Notes under the pieces: generated by a model
What the model was told of the DNA's origin: nothing
Database searches by the model: none
The model's input: the letters and a program-made list of their open reading frames with translations, nothing else
Position numbers and translations under genes: made by a program
Shown here: positions 1-8,085 of the stretch, one piece after another
Numbering within the stretch: the stretch's first letter is position 1
How the letters are laid out: each line of letters begins with the position of its first letter
Source: CAZKRU01 sp964555235
Lineage (GTDB): Bacteria > Verrucomicrobiota > Verrucomicrobiia > Methylacidiphilales > CAMAQI01
Direction of reading: 5' to 3'
DNA length: 64,000 nt
NCBI GenBank assembly: GCA_964555235.1
Contig: CAZKRU010000002.1
Location: 1 to 64,000, forward strand

Positions 1-476
1 TCGAATCGAACGCGATATTTAGTTTCTGAAGGCCAGTCCGCCGCGGGTTTAAACCTCAGTTGATCCTCCCTCATCCAACTCCATTCCCCAGGAATTGCGG
101 GATCAAGCTCAATTCCATTCACGACCTTCTTTCCGATTTGATGAAGGAGCGCTGCTGGCTTTGAAAAGCGAATGATCAAATCTTGAGGAACGATCTTTCC
201 TTCAACCACCGGGGAAATCTGCGGCGCCTGTGCCGAAATCTCAATTCCGGGAATCTTCGGTTGCGATTGATGCCAAGTCCAAGCTCCAAAGCCGAGCGCG
301 AGGACGAGACTGCCCCACCCGATCCATTTCATCCCCCTTTTCCCCCGCTGACGACTCGCATTGAGTGCGGTCTCCGCCCAGACCGGAGGGCGCCAAGTAA
401 ACGTGCCGAGGAGGGTCTTTAATTTTTGCCCGAGAAGAAGCGTCCCGCGTGAAATCCAATGGAGTAAGTAATTCAT
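1..476 (-). CDS. Alpha-2-macroglobulin-like protein, N-terminal part (runs off window)
   Basis: A minus-strand frame opens at the ATG at 474-476 and stays open for 158 codons to the window edge, so only the N-terminus is present. A hydrophobic anchor lies at residues 50-68 (GWGSLVLALGFGAW). It is followed by a segment with the look of the first macroglobulin domain of bacterial alpha-2-macroglobulins (IRFSKPAA, then GEWSWMREDQLRFKPAADWP). Family members are very large, membrane-tethered periplasmic proteins that trap proteases, usually by a thioester. The thioester region would lie outside the window. The family call rests on the N-terminus only. Confidence 0.65.
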   Translation of the reverse strand, partial: MNYLLHWISRGTLLLGQKLKTLLGTFTWRPPVWAETALNASRQRGKRGMKWIGWGSLVLALGFGAWTWHQSQPKIPGIEISAQAPQISPVVEGKIVPQDLIIRFSKPAALLHQIGKKVVNGIELDPAIPGEWSWMREDQLRFKPAADWPSETKYRVRF

Positions 477-570
477 AGCCTTACACCCATCATCGCAGGG
501 CGCTTCAGGCTTCTTACAAAAAAATTGTTTTTATCTCACAACCATCCGATTGGATCCACGATCTTCCCAT

Positions 571-743
571 TTTGGTAGGGCGCCCTCGATGAATGTTGTC
601 CACCGGGAGTGGACAACATGGATCCATTCAAAGGATGGACCCGAAGGGCGGAGCTCGACGGGAGTCGAGGCCGTCAACGCGCCGTTCCGCGTTCCCTCTC
701 AAACCCAAAGCCGTGGCGGGTTCATCGAACCCGCCCTACCAAT
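571..743. repeat. Dispersed palindromic repeat, family B (TTGGTAGG type), long copy
   Basis: The element begins TTTGGTAGGGCG and ends CGCCCTACCAAT, so its ends are inverted. An inner hairpin is formed by TGTTGTCCAC and GTGGACAACA. Related copies are at 6847, 9651, 13866, 26883, 35373 and 40188. It fills most of the 477-915 gap between the first two genes, where I see no credible gene. The rest of the gap shows nothing recognisable. Confidence 0.7.
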
Positions 744-915
744 CTTGAGGCAATTTCGTAGTGGAAAAAATGATTCGCGGCGTTTCATGTTAGACCTTGA
801 AGCCATCCGTTGATCCTGATAATTAAAATCCTGCATGAGAGAAAAAGTTCTCAAAAAATGGCCTGACTTGTTTCGAAGCCATTCGGCGGCGGTTGAATAA
901 CTGTTCGGTCAAAAA

Positions 916-1323
916 ATGAAGACTCCGCTTCTTAGTTTGATACTCGCTGTCACGGTGATTCAATTTACCTTGGCGGAGTCATTTCCAGGTTATCGCCATC
1001 CGGCTCTCGTAACGGACCCAGAAGTCGTAAGCGACAATGGTGCTTTCGCCCTTATTTTCGTTAGACTCGCCGATGATACGCTCGCTGTCAGAGACGTGGT
1101 TATTCGCTATGACGTTAAGACAAGACGCATCGCAAGTGCTTGCTGGGTGACAAAGGCAAATGGAAATTTTGAGTTTCAACTTCCGACGATGGGGCTGTAT
1201 GTTCCCCAGAAGCCAATTGAGGAGAAGAAAATGATGCTCATGATGTCAGTGGAGAAGATTACCGATGTCTCGAAACAAAAAATGGCTTTTGTCGGTATTT
1301 TCTGGGGAAACGGACCCAAATGA
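916..1323 (+). CDS. Small exported protein of unknown function
   Basis: This encodes 135 residues. The first 20 or so (MKTPLLSLILAVTVIQFTLA) form a typical Sec signal peptide with a likely cut after LAES or just before, so the mature protein is about 115 residues and extracytoplasmic. No catalytic or binding motif is recognisable. There is a methionine-rich stretch (EKKMMLMMS) near residue 105. No strong ribosome-binding site precedes the ATG. It is isolated between repeat-rich DNA and the convergent TPR-CHAT gene. I do not recognise the family. Confidence 0.5.
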   Translation: MKTPLLSLILAVTVIQFTLAESFPGYRHPALVTDPEVVSDNGAFALIFVRLADDTLAVRDVVIRYDVKTRRIASACWVTKANGNFEFQLPTMGLYVPQKPIEEKKMMLMMSVEKITDVSKQKMAFVGIFWGNGPK

Positions 1324-1424
1324 AAAACCGAACCATGTGGACCAGCGAATCTCGGCTGAAAACAATAGTGCTGCATCCAAACTAATGACTTTTGAGTTGT
1401 TCGTAAATCCTTCTTTCTCTCTCT

Positions 1425-4157
1425 TCAATGACTGAGGATATAAGGCCCGGCTGCTTGAACCGCAGGCCAAAGACCCTTCTCCCGCCGCAGGCGAATCAAC
1501 GCTTGCGTTTGAACCTCGGTCAACGCTCCTGCGGCATCCCGACGCCGAAACGCCTCCCGATAAAACTCCGACATCAAGCTGGCGCTCTCGGCGTCACTGA
1601 CCGACCACAAGGTCATCAAAAGATTTCGCGCCCCTGAAAAAAGAAATCCTCGGCGTAATCCCAACACTCCCTCCCCCGCCTGCGCCTCCCCCATTCCCGT
1701 ATCGCAAGCCGAGAGGGTCACCAGCCAGGTATCTCGCAAGTTCAAAGCCCCCGCCTCATCCCCATTGAGAAGCCCATCGTTTTCTGGCGGAGGACGCTCC
1801 CCTTTTTGCCACGCCTCAAAGGTCTGCTGCGCCCCCGATAACGCCAACACCCCGGATTTCACCCGATAAAAGCCGTGCGTCGCCAAATGTAAAATCCAAG
1901 GAGACGTTAGGGAGCGAAGGCCCGCCTCAGTCGCTTGACTCCCCCAATACAGATCGACTTCCACTCCTGCGTTTTTAGCCTGCTGCGACAGGAGCTCCGC
2001 CTCGCGCTTGGCGCCCGGGAGAAGCGGAATTTGATCGCTCCGTGACGCTCTTCCGCTCCTGCCGCTTCCCTCAAAATCCGGCGAGGCAAAGATGACCATT
2101 TTCGGAGATTTTTCTACGTCAGAAGCCGCAGCTCTCAGCAAGCTTCGCGCACTGGAAACATATTCGACGCCCCATTTTTCTGCCAAAAATCGGTCCTCCT
2201 TCGCAAGCAATGTGGCAAATGACAAAAAATTCAAGCGATCATCCGGGCTGATGATGACTCGTTTACAATCTGCAGGAATCGTCCCGACCAGTGGCTGCCA
2301 AAGTAATTGATAAAGCTGTTGCAACACCTCCGCAAAGACGGCTTCCCGAACCCGATTGCGGACATATTTTTGGTACAAGGCGATCTGACGATCGATCGGC
2401 TGCGCGGGTCCCAAGGGAACCCATACCGGTTTTTTTCCGTGGAGTTGAATCAACACCCCATAGGAGGGAATGAATTTCAATCCTCCTTGATGCGACTCAT
2501 AACGAATGAATTCCACCAAGGCCGCATGGACGGGAACGGCTTGAGCCACATTTTCCGGCTCGATTTGAAACGCACTTCGGATCTGCCGACTCAAGCCCAG
2601 CACCTCCGATAATTCCGCCCTCAGTCGGTCTCGCTCCCTCTCCAAATCGGCATGTGATTCCTCTCGGTCCGACGAACTCACCGATTTTTGCTCGGGGGCC
2701 TCCAAACGACGATCAATGCTCTGGATTTTCATCCGTAGCAGATCGGTTTGCTCATTTCGTAACGGCCCCGCGATCAAGTGATCCTCAATGAGGGAATCCA
2801 AAACCACTCCCTTGGTTCGATACACAATTCTCGCGAGACATTCCGGATCGCCGAGACTGGCGGCTAAGCTGTAAAAGCGAAGGGTTTTTTGAAATTCAAT
2901 CCGCCGTTTTTCCGAAGTAAACGTAAAGAGATTTTGCAACAGATACTCCCGGATTCCGGCCGCTTCCTCGATCAGTTTTCGGGCTTGATCGGGCCGATGG
3001 CGTTCCAGTTCCAGTGCCGCAAAATTTTCGAGGGTTTTGAGATTATCCGGATGATTCACTCCCAGGAATTTTCGCTGCTTCTCCAGCGCGCTCTGGTACA
3101 AGCGCGCCGCCGCTTCCTGATTTCCGACCAGATGCTCATGACGGGCCCAAAATCCTTCACTCGCTGAGGTCTCCGGATGATCCGGTCCCAGGACTTTACA
3201 ACGAATCTCGTACGCCTGTTGATGCAAGGGCCCCGCCTTTTCGTATTGCCCGGTTTTGTCATACAAGCAGGCGAGGTGAAACCACGAGCGGGCCGTATCA
3301 GGGTTGTCAGTGCCGATCGCTTTTTGCCGGTTCTGAGCGGCGCGAAGTAAAAACGACTCCGAAGCGGAATAATCGCCAAGGTCATAATAAAGCAGTCCCA
3401 AATGATTGGCGGAGGTCAGCGTGAGCGGATGATTCACCCCCAACTTTTGTTCGCGAACCCGCAATACCCGCCAAAAGAGCGGTTCGGCCCTCGCATAATC
3501 CCCCATGCCCAAATAGACCAACGCAAGATTGTTCACTGTGGTTGTGGTGAGAAGCGATCCTCGTCCCAAAATCGCCGTTCGAATCGTGAGCGCCTGATTG
3601 AAAAAAAACTCCGCCTTTTGGTAGTCGCTCTGACTCCAATAAAGCGTGGCCAAGTTGTTGAGCGTTGTCGCGACCGTCGCCGTATCCGGCCCCAGAACCT
3701 CTTTTTGAATTTCTAACGCCTCCAGAAAATATTTTTCCGATTCCGGATAGCGGCCCATGTTTTCATAAAGGACTCCTCGACTGTTTAAAATCTCGCCCAT
3801 GCGGCGATGCTGTCGTCCCGTGCTCTTTTCCTGAAGCTGTTGCGCTCGCAAAAAGAGCGGTTCGGCCTTCGAATAGTTTGGCAGATTGGAGTAAAACCAT
3901 CCGAGCTCGTAGAGCGCATCCACCAGTCGCGGATCCTCGCCGCCCCACTCCCGGGTTTGCTTTGAAAGAATTTCGAAAAGAATTTTTTCCGCTTCACCAA
4001 ATTGATTCGCTCGCAGATAACGCTTCGCCTCCTCCCGACGCGTCTCGTCCTCGGAAATCGGGATGGATGCAATTTCGGCCTGTACCACCGAAAACCATCC
4101 CAGCAGGAGGCCAGAGAGAAGAAAATAGCGCGCCATCAATGTGAATGGCATCTTCAT
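1425..4157 (-). CDS. Exported TPR-repeat CHAT-domain protease-like protein
   Basis: The protein has about 910 residues. I chose the ATG at 4157 because a clear signal peptide follows (MARYFLLSGLLLGWFSVVQA). ATGs at 4151 and 4214 are alternatives, and the 4214 start would add 19 non-signal residues. After the signal come about ten tetratricopeptide repeats of the 42-residue TPR_12 kind (ALEIQKEVLGPDT-like units), then a linker with a coiled-coil tendency. A C-terminal CHAT (caspase-like) domain follows, with the His in HLATHGFY and the Cys in TLSACDTG spaced 57 residues apart, both as expected for an active protease. It is divergent from a sigma/anti-sigma operon only 67 bp away, which suggests a shared function. 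Its substrate is unknown. Confidence 0.85.
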   Translation of the reverse strand: MKMPFTLMARYFLLSGLLLGWFSVVQAEIASIPISEDETRREEAKRYLRANQFGEAEKILFEILSKQTREWGGEDPRLVDALYELGWFYSNLPNYSKAEPLFLRAQQLQEKSTGRQHRRMGEILNSRGVLYENMGRYPESEKYFLEALEIQKEVLGPDTATVATTLNNLATLYWSQSDYQKAEFFFNQALTIRTAILGRGSLLTTTTVNNLALVYLGMGDYARAEPLFWRVLRVREQKLGVNHPLTLTSANHLGLLYYDLGDYSASESFLLRAAQNRQKAIGTDNPDTARSWFHLACLYDKTGQYEKAGPLHQQAYEIRCKVLGPDHPETSASEGFWARHEHLVGNQEAAARLYQSALEKQRKFLGVNHPDNLKTLENFAALELERHRPDQARKLIEEAAGIREYLLQNLFTFTSEKRRIEFQKTLRFYSLAASLGDPECLARIVYRTKGVVLDSLIEDHLIAGPLRNEQTDLLRMKIQSIDRRLEAPEQKSVSSSDREESHADLERERDRLRAELSEVLGLSRQIRSAFQIEPENVAQAVPVHAALVEFIRYESHQGGLKFIPSYGVLIQLHGKKPVWVPLGPAQPIDRQIALYQKYVRNRVREAVFAEVLQQLYQLLWQPLVGTIPADCKRVIISPDDRLNFLSFATLLAKEDRFLAEKWGVEYVSSARSLLRAAASDVEKSPKMVIFASPDFEGSGRSGRASRSDQIPLLPGAKREAELLSQQAKNAGVEVDLYWGSQATEAGLRSLTSPWILHLATHGFYRVKSGVLALSGAQQTFEAWQKGERPPPENDGLLNGDEAGALNLRDTWLVTLSACDTGMGEAQAGEGVLGLRRGFLFSGARNLLMTLWSVSDAESASLMSEFYREAFRRRDAAGALTEVQTQALIRLRREKGLWPAVQAAGPYILSH

Positions 4158-4224
4158 CAGTTCTTCACGGGGATCAAGCTCTAATTCCTTGCCAGCGCCG
4201 GGCAAATCTACCACGATCCGTCAG

Positions 4225-4845
4225 ATGATGGAGCACGAGTCATTATTGCTTCGCTTGAAAGCCGGAAGTGAATCCGCGTGGGACGAGGCGTTTCAGATTC
4301 TTTACCCTGTGGCCTTCGCGGCCGCCCGTCATCCCTTGACCGCGTTGAGTCCTTCCGATGCCGAAGATGTCGCCATCGAAGCCTTGACGATGCTCGTTCC
4401 CAAAATCGAAGCGATTCAAAATTGGGATGAAATGCGGGCGATGACCGCGACCATTGCCGCACGACGTGCGATCTCATTTAAACGCAAACAAACCGCCGAC
4501 AAACGTGGCGGCGGACAGACCGACAGCCTCGATGCGTTAAACGAAAAAACCGAAGGGCATTTCGAGCCCGCCGCCCTTCTGGACTCTATCTCCGCTGCTG
4601 AATTACTCGAGCTCAGCGAACTTTTGGATCAAGCGATGGTCTCCCTTGATGAAATGACGAAGAATCTCATTCACGATTTTATTGTTGAGGAGATTCCTTA
4701 CAAGGACCTCGCCCAAAAACATTCCCTCCCCATCGGCTCAGTGGGAGTTTATCTGGCACGTGGATTAAAAAAAATCCGATCAAAAATCGAACAAAACCCA
4801 AAACTTTTGAAAGAAATCAACCCATACCTGCGATTACCTCTATGA
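4225..4845 (+). CDS. ECF-type sigma-70 family RNA polymerase sigma factor
   Basis: This encodes about 206 residues from the ATG at 4225; the open frame extends to 4141, but that part overlaps the divergent gene's start and does not look like protein. A region-2-like part lies near residues 10-90 and a region-4 helix-turn-helix at about 141-190 (MTKNLIHDFIVEEIPYKDLA followed by SVGVYLARGLKKIR). It directs core polymerase to a dedicated promoter set. The stop overlaps the start of the anti-sigma-like gene by 4 bp (ATGA), the usual sigma/anti-sigma layout. It is divergent from the TPR-CHAT gene. Confidence 0.8.
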   Translation: MMEHESLLLRLKAGSESAWDEAFQILYPVAFAAARHPLTALSPSDAEDVAIEALTMLVPKIEAIQNWDEMRAMTATIAARRAISFKRKQTADKRGGGQTDSLDALNEKTEGHFEPAALLDSISAAELLELSELLDQAMVSLDEMTKNLIHDFIVEEIPYKDLAQKHSLPIGSVGVYLARGLKKIRSKIEQNPKLLKEINPYLRLPL

Positions 4846-5534
4846 TGCAAGATGATGCGTTCCATGAATTAGCCATGAAAGTGCTGCGAAGGGAGGCAAC
4901 GGCGGATGAAGTGTCCGCAGTTAAATCCCTCCTCGCACAGGATTCCCTGCGTCGGGAGGAATTTGAAGCCCTTCAAATCGCCCATTCCATCACCCAGGCG
5001 ACCGCACCCCTGAGTGATGCGCTCAAGGCCACGGAACCAAAACTCCCTGCGTACCGGAAGGGGGAATTGCAGAGCGCCGTTCGTCATCATTTCAAAGAAT
5101 CAAACCTTTCTGATTCCGCCCGCCAAAAAGATTTGAGCGAAATCGATTGGCTTCGCTGGATCTTTAAAGCGGGTTGGAGTCTCGCTTTGGGATTGCTCGT
5201 TCTTTCTCTGGTCATTCGACCTTCCTCCGTGGAGTTCGGAGGTTACACCGAATCGCTGAATCGAAGTTTATCGTCCAAAACTGTGACGTCGCAGAATCCT
5301 CGTCTCGTGATAAAACGTTTCGAGCGGGATCAGGATTTTGATCAATGGATTCACCAACCGTTTGCCTTCAACGAAAAAGCCCGCATCTGGATTGACGAAG
5401 AAAAAGATCAACTCCACATCCTCCATCGCACCTTCTGGTTTCAGTCCCCTCAAGAAACTACCAAACCCCTCCCCGAATCGATCGATCAACGACAAACCCT
5501 GCTCGAGTCAACTTTAAAGGAATTTTCAAATTAG
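4842..5534 (+). CDS. Putative membrane anti-sigma factor
   Basis: The protein has 230 residues with one membrane span at about 105-126 (AGWSLALGLLVLSLVI). The N-terminal about 100 residues are charged and helical (HELAMKVLRREATADEV), resembling the cytoplasmic sigma-binding part of FecR/zinc-finger-type anti-sigma factors, but I see no HxxxCxxC zinc motif. The C-terminal about 100 residues would be periplasmic. It is translationally coupled to the sigma factor (ATGA overlap). The function is inferred from position and topology. The exported TPR-CHAT protein encoded divergently could be the protease that acts on the periplasmic part, but that is a hypothesis. Confidence 0.65.
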   Translation: MMQDDAFHELAMKVLRREATADEVSAVKSLLAQDSLRREEFEALQIAHSITQATAPLSDALKATEPKLPAYRKGELQSAVRHHFKESNLSDSARQKDLSEIDWLRWIFKAGWSLALGLLVLSLVIRPSSVEFGGYTESLNRSLSSKTVTSQNPRLVIKRFERDQDFDQWIHQPFAFNEKARIWIDEEKDQLHILHRTFWFQSPQETTKPLPESIDQRQTLLESTLKEFSN

Positions 5535-5640
5535 GTTTTTGGGGGGGTGGAATCAATCCCGCGCAACCTTCGAAGCCGTCCGGGGTTTAATGGAAGGTGG
5601 AAATTCTTGTTGATGATCGTGAACCTCTGGAGATCCCCCA

Positions 5641-6081
5641 ATGAATCCACAGATATCGCCGATGGTCGCAGATAGAGAAAGACGCGATGAGCAAACGTAT
5701 GCGGTTATCGGTGCGGCCATGGCGGTGCATGGCGAATTGGGACACGGCTTTCTTGAACCCGTTTACCAGGAGGCGTTGGAACGGGAGCTTGCCGCACGCT
5801 GCATCCCTTACGAGCGAGAACACCCCTTGCCGATTCTCTATCGCAAGAAGCGATTAAACACGACGTATCGCGCAGACTTTGTGTGTTACGAAAGTTTGAT
5901 TGTCGAGTTGAAGGCCCTTCAGCGACTCTCCGGGATAGAAGAGGCACAAGTTCTTAATTATTTGAAGGCATCGGGCATGAAGAAGGCACTGCTTTTCAAC
6001 TTCGGCAGCCCGCGACTCGAGTACAAACGCTTCGTCATCAATCTGCGGCCATCAGTGTCATCTGCGGATAGTTTCCTCTGA
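5641..6081 (+). CDS. GxxExxY family protein (copy 1)
   Basis: The protein has 146 residues. The family signature is visible near residues 34-46 ([13 protein letters not shown]). A restriction-endonuclease-like core follows: [18 protein letters not shown] carries the D and ExK of a PD-(D/E)XK fold. The cellular role of the family is unknown. The coding ends lie inside an inverted repeat (5644-5672 and 6041-6069), so the first about 11 and last about 10 residues are translated repeat. The true start could be the internal codon M8 ([13 protein letters not shown]). A more divergent second copy is at 19842-20222. Confidence 0.8.
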   Translation: MNPQISPMVADRERRDEQTYAVIGAAMAVHGELGHGFLEPVYQEALERELAARCIPYEREHPLPILYRKKRLNTTYRADFVCYESLIVELKALQRLSGIEEAQVLNYLKASGMKKALLFNFGSPRLEYKRFVINLRPSVSSADSFL

Positions 6082-6126
6082 AACCTCACCCCATGAATCC
6101 ACAGATGCTGCCGATGGTCGCAGATT
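5644..6126. repeat. Inverted repeats (family F) bracketing GxxExxY copy 1
   Basis: A 29-bp unit at 5644-5672 (ATCCACAGATATCGCCGATG and on) recurs inverted at 6041-6069 (ATCTGCGGCCATCAGTGTCA and on) with about six mismatches. It recurs again in the forward orientation at 6094-6125 (ATCCACAGATGCTGCCGATG). The outer two lie just at or beyond the gene's ends, so the gene sits in a small repeat-bounded cassette. Confidence 0.7.
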
Positions 6127-6187
6127 CGATAAATTCAAATAACTTCAGCCCTCTTGGCCTGCGGTGCAAAAATCCATTGGTAACTCT

Positions 6188-6230
6188 TTGACAAAAATAA
6201 TTTGACTCTAGTCATAACCCTAGTCATATT
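6188..6230 (+). promoter_or_regulatory. Promoter and operator of VapB-like antitoxin gene
   Basis: A -35 TTGACT (6202-6207) is 17 bp from a -10 CATATT (6225-6230), placing the transcription start at or near the ATG at 6237, so the mRNA may be leaderless. A second TTGACA lies at 6188-6193. The direct repeat CTAGTCATA occurs twice (6209-6217 and 6220-6228) within the promoter, a plausible autoregulatory operator. Confidence 0.5.
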
Positions 6231-6236
6231 TTACTG

Positions 6237-6470
6237 ATGATCACCGTTTCCAAAAGTCGCTTGAAAGCCCATATGCTGGATCTTTTTCGCCAAGCTGAGA
6301 AGACGGGGGATGAAATCATTGTGACGCATCATCAAAAACCGGTGCTTCGCATCACTCCGTATCATGCCCCCCAGCGCGTGGAGGAGATCTTTGCCGACTG
6401 GCGCGGAAAGGCCTCCCTCCCAAAAGCGGCCCTTCTCGAAAGCACAGAATCGGAGTGGGAATTGTCGTGA
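6237..6470 (+). CDS. Phd/YefM-type antitoxin
   Basis: The protein has 77 residues. The N-terminal about 45 residues match the Phd/YefM DNA-binding fold (VSKSRLKAHMLDLFRQAEKT, then HHQKPVLRITPY). The C-terminal tail would wrap the toxin. It binds its own promoter, where repeated CTAGTCATA sites are visible, and neutralises the PIN toxin encoded next. The toxin's GTG start overlaps this gene's stop by 4 bp. ATG at 6237 is the only reasonable start. Confidence 0.8.
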   Translation: MITVSKSRLKAHMLDLFRQAEKTGDEIIVTHHQKPVLRITPYHAPQRVEEIFADWRGKASLPKAALLESTESEWELS

Positions 6471-6853
6471 CCGTTCTGGATACCTGCGCGCTTTTGTGGT
6501 GGACCTTGGACCCGGAACAACTGAGCCCCCGAGCCCGTCAAGTCATCGACGAAACCGCCCCCCAGCTCCTTCTTGTCAGCTCCGTGAGTCTTTGGGAAAT
6601 CGGTTGGAAACAGCGCTTGGGAAAAATCCAACTTCCAGGATCCCTGACCGAATACACCCGCCGTCTTGAATCCCTGAACCGCCTGACCCTTCTTCCCGTT
6701 GATGCCGCACTCTGGATCCGTGTGGCAGAAATGGAATGGGCGCACCGCGATCCGGCGGATCGGATCATCGTCGCCACCGCTGAATCGAGAAATGCCACCC
6801 TCCTGACATCGGACGACCGAATCCTCACGCATTATTCCAAAGCCGTTTGGTAG
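6467..6853 (+). CDS. PIN-domain toxin (VapC type)
   Basis: The protein has 128 residues from the GTG at 6467, which overlaps the antitoxin stop (GTGA); a further in-frame GTG at 6455 is less likely. PIN acidic residues are visible: D in TVLDTCALLWW, E in SLWEIGWK, D in HRDPADRIIVATA and D in LLTSDDRI. Such toxins are Mg-dependent ribonucleases, commonly cutting tRNA or rRNA. The stop codon TAG lies inside a family B repeat (TTTGGTAGG), so the repeat supplies the end of the gene. Confidence 0.85.
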   Translation: MTVLDTCALLWWTLDPEQLSPRARQVIDETAPQLLLVSSVSLWEIGWKQRLGKIQLPGSLTEYTRRLESLNRLTLLPVDAALWIRVAEMEWAHRDPADRIIVATAESRNATLLTSDDRILTHYSKAVW

Positions 6854-6880
6854 GACGGGTTCGATGAACCCGCCACGCAC
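6847..6880. repeat. Family B palindromic repeat
   Basis: It begins TTTGGTAGGACGGGTTC and pairs with GAACCCGCC, giving a hairpin of GGCGGGTTC type. It overlaps the last codons of the PIN toxin gene. The rest of the gap to 7188 holds the left terminal repeat of the island (6926-6982) and AT-rich DNA in which I see no gene. Confidence 0.65.
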
Positions 6881-7188
6881 CGCTCTAAGCTCTTTTCATT
6901 GTCGGATGAATTCTCTCTTGTTTTATGTTCAGAAAGGGGGGTGATTTGAGCCCTTGTTCAGTAAAGGAACCTTTAATGAACCAAAATTTAGCTCTCTTTA
7001 TTCTCGACTTGTAAAACTATCACATCCCCCAAGAAATGGATTCAGCCGCGCTTTTCACATTAGCGAGCAGGCCCCACATCTTTTTTATGGGAGATTGTGC
7101 GTTTTTCATCTACGAACCTCTTAAAGCAAGGGATTCTGCCATGGCGGGCCCAATAAGTTAATATCGCAAAAAAATTCTTGCAATCCAC

Positions 7189-7210
7189 ATGAGAACTCTT
7201 AAGTTCTCAT
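7189..7210. promoter_or_regulatory. Perfect palindrome, likely HigA operator
   Basis: ATGAGAACT and AGTTCTCAT form a perfect 9-bp inverted repeat with a 4-bp centre, directly upstream of the toxin gene. The position suits the HTH antitoxin encoded second in the operon. A -10-like CATAAT (7208-7213) overlaps its right edge. Confidence 0.6.
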
Positions 7211-7211
7211 A

Positions 7212-7643
7212 ATGGAGAGGGTCATACTTAGGCCTATGATAAAACCCGGAAACTACTGGGTTGTTGCCTATGTGACAATAATAGTTGAGGAAGGTAAAAT
7301 AGATAAGAGTTTAATTTCCGAATTCTTGGATGATCTCGAAAAGAACGATCCGGATTCACACGCTAAAGTAGTAGCTGCCTTGGAAAGATTAGCAGAGAAC
7401 GGGCCGCCTAGAAATATCGAAAAGTTTAGAATGCTTGAAAAGGGGGTATTTGAACTAAAAGTTTCACAATGTCGGCTTCTCAACTTTCGAGATGATAACT
7501 TTTACATCTTCACCAACGGTTTCCGAAAAAAAACAGACAAAGCTCCACCAAAAGAAATAAAACAATCAAAAAAATGTCATGATAATTACGTTTCTAAAAA
7601 ACAATCTAATTTAATAACCTGTGAACCATATCAAGAAGAATAA
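7212..7643 (+). CDS. HigB/RelE-superfamily toxin (phage Gp49-like)
   Basis: The protein has 143 residues from the ATG at 7212; an ATG at 7236 (MIKPGNYWVV) gives 135 and may be the real start. The family pattern is clear: paired helices (KVVAALERLAENGPP), the KGVFELKVSQCRLLNF strand pair, and a TNGFRKKTDKAPPKEI segment with the usual basic residues. Members cut mRNA on the ribosome. It is followed 4 bp later by the XRE antitoxin, in toxin-first HigBA order, and then by a SecB-like gene, together forming a toxin-antitoxin-chaperone operon. Confidence 0.75.
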   Translation: MERVILRPMIKPGNYWVVAYVTIIVEEGKIDKSLISEFLDDLEKNDPDSHAKVVAALERLAENGPPRNIEKFRMLEKGVFELKVSQCRLLNFRDDNFYIFTNGFRKKTDKAPPKEIKQSKKCHDNYVSKKQSNLITCEPYQEE

Positions 7644-7647
7644 TCCT

Positions 7648-8085
7648 ATGAACAAACACATTTTAGCAGCTAGAAAGAATGTCAACTATTGGAGTGAGAG
7701 ATTTCTCGCAGATTTCACGGAGGGAATTCTTGAAATAATGGAAAAAAAGAAGATAAATAAAAACCAACTTTCAAAGCGCATGGGGGTTTCAAGAGAATAC
7801 ATTTATAAATTATTCAACTACGTGCCAAATATGACGGTTGAAACCATGTTTAAGGTGGTTTTCTCGCTGGGATATACTCTCCATGTGCAGATCATTCCGA
7901 TTGATGAGAATGCGGGAAATGCGAATAAAACGAACTGCATTCAAACGATGGCCAAGACAACCGACGAACAGGTGACATACAGCTCAAACAGGAATTTATT
8001 CAGTATGAGTCAAACATCGAGTAATGCCAGTACCAGTAATACCAGAAATGAGGGATCTCATGAAAATGAATGCCTTACAGCTTAA
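7648..8085 (+). CDS. HigA-type XRE antitoxin with C-terminal extension
   Basis: The protein has 145 residues from the ATG at 7648, preceded by an AAGAAG ribosome-binding site; an in-frame GTG at 7621 overlaps the toxin and is less likely. The helix-turn-helix spans about residues 35-65 (NKNQLSKRMGVSREYIYKLF). After about residue 90 comes a 50-residue polar, Ser/Asn/Thr-rich tail (YSSNRNLFSMSQTSSNAST). In TAC systems an antitoxin tail of this kind is the chaperone-addiction region that needs the SecB-like partner for folding. That role here is inferred from the tail and the next gene. Confidence 0.75.
   Translation: MNKHILAARKNVNYWSERFLADFTEGILEIMEKKKINKNQLSKRMGVSREYIYKLFNYVPNMTVETMFKVVFSLGYTLHVQIIPIDENAGNANKTNCIQTMAKTTDEQVTYSSNRNLFSMSQTSSNASTSNTRNEGSHENECLTA

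Noticed and set aside
550..813. 87-codon open frame in the first intergenic region
   Set aside because: It is mostly translated family B repeat.
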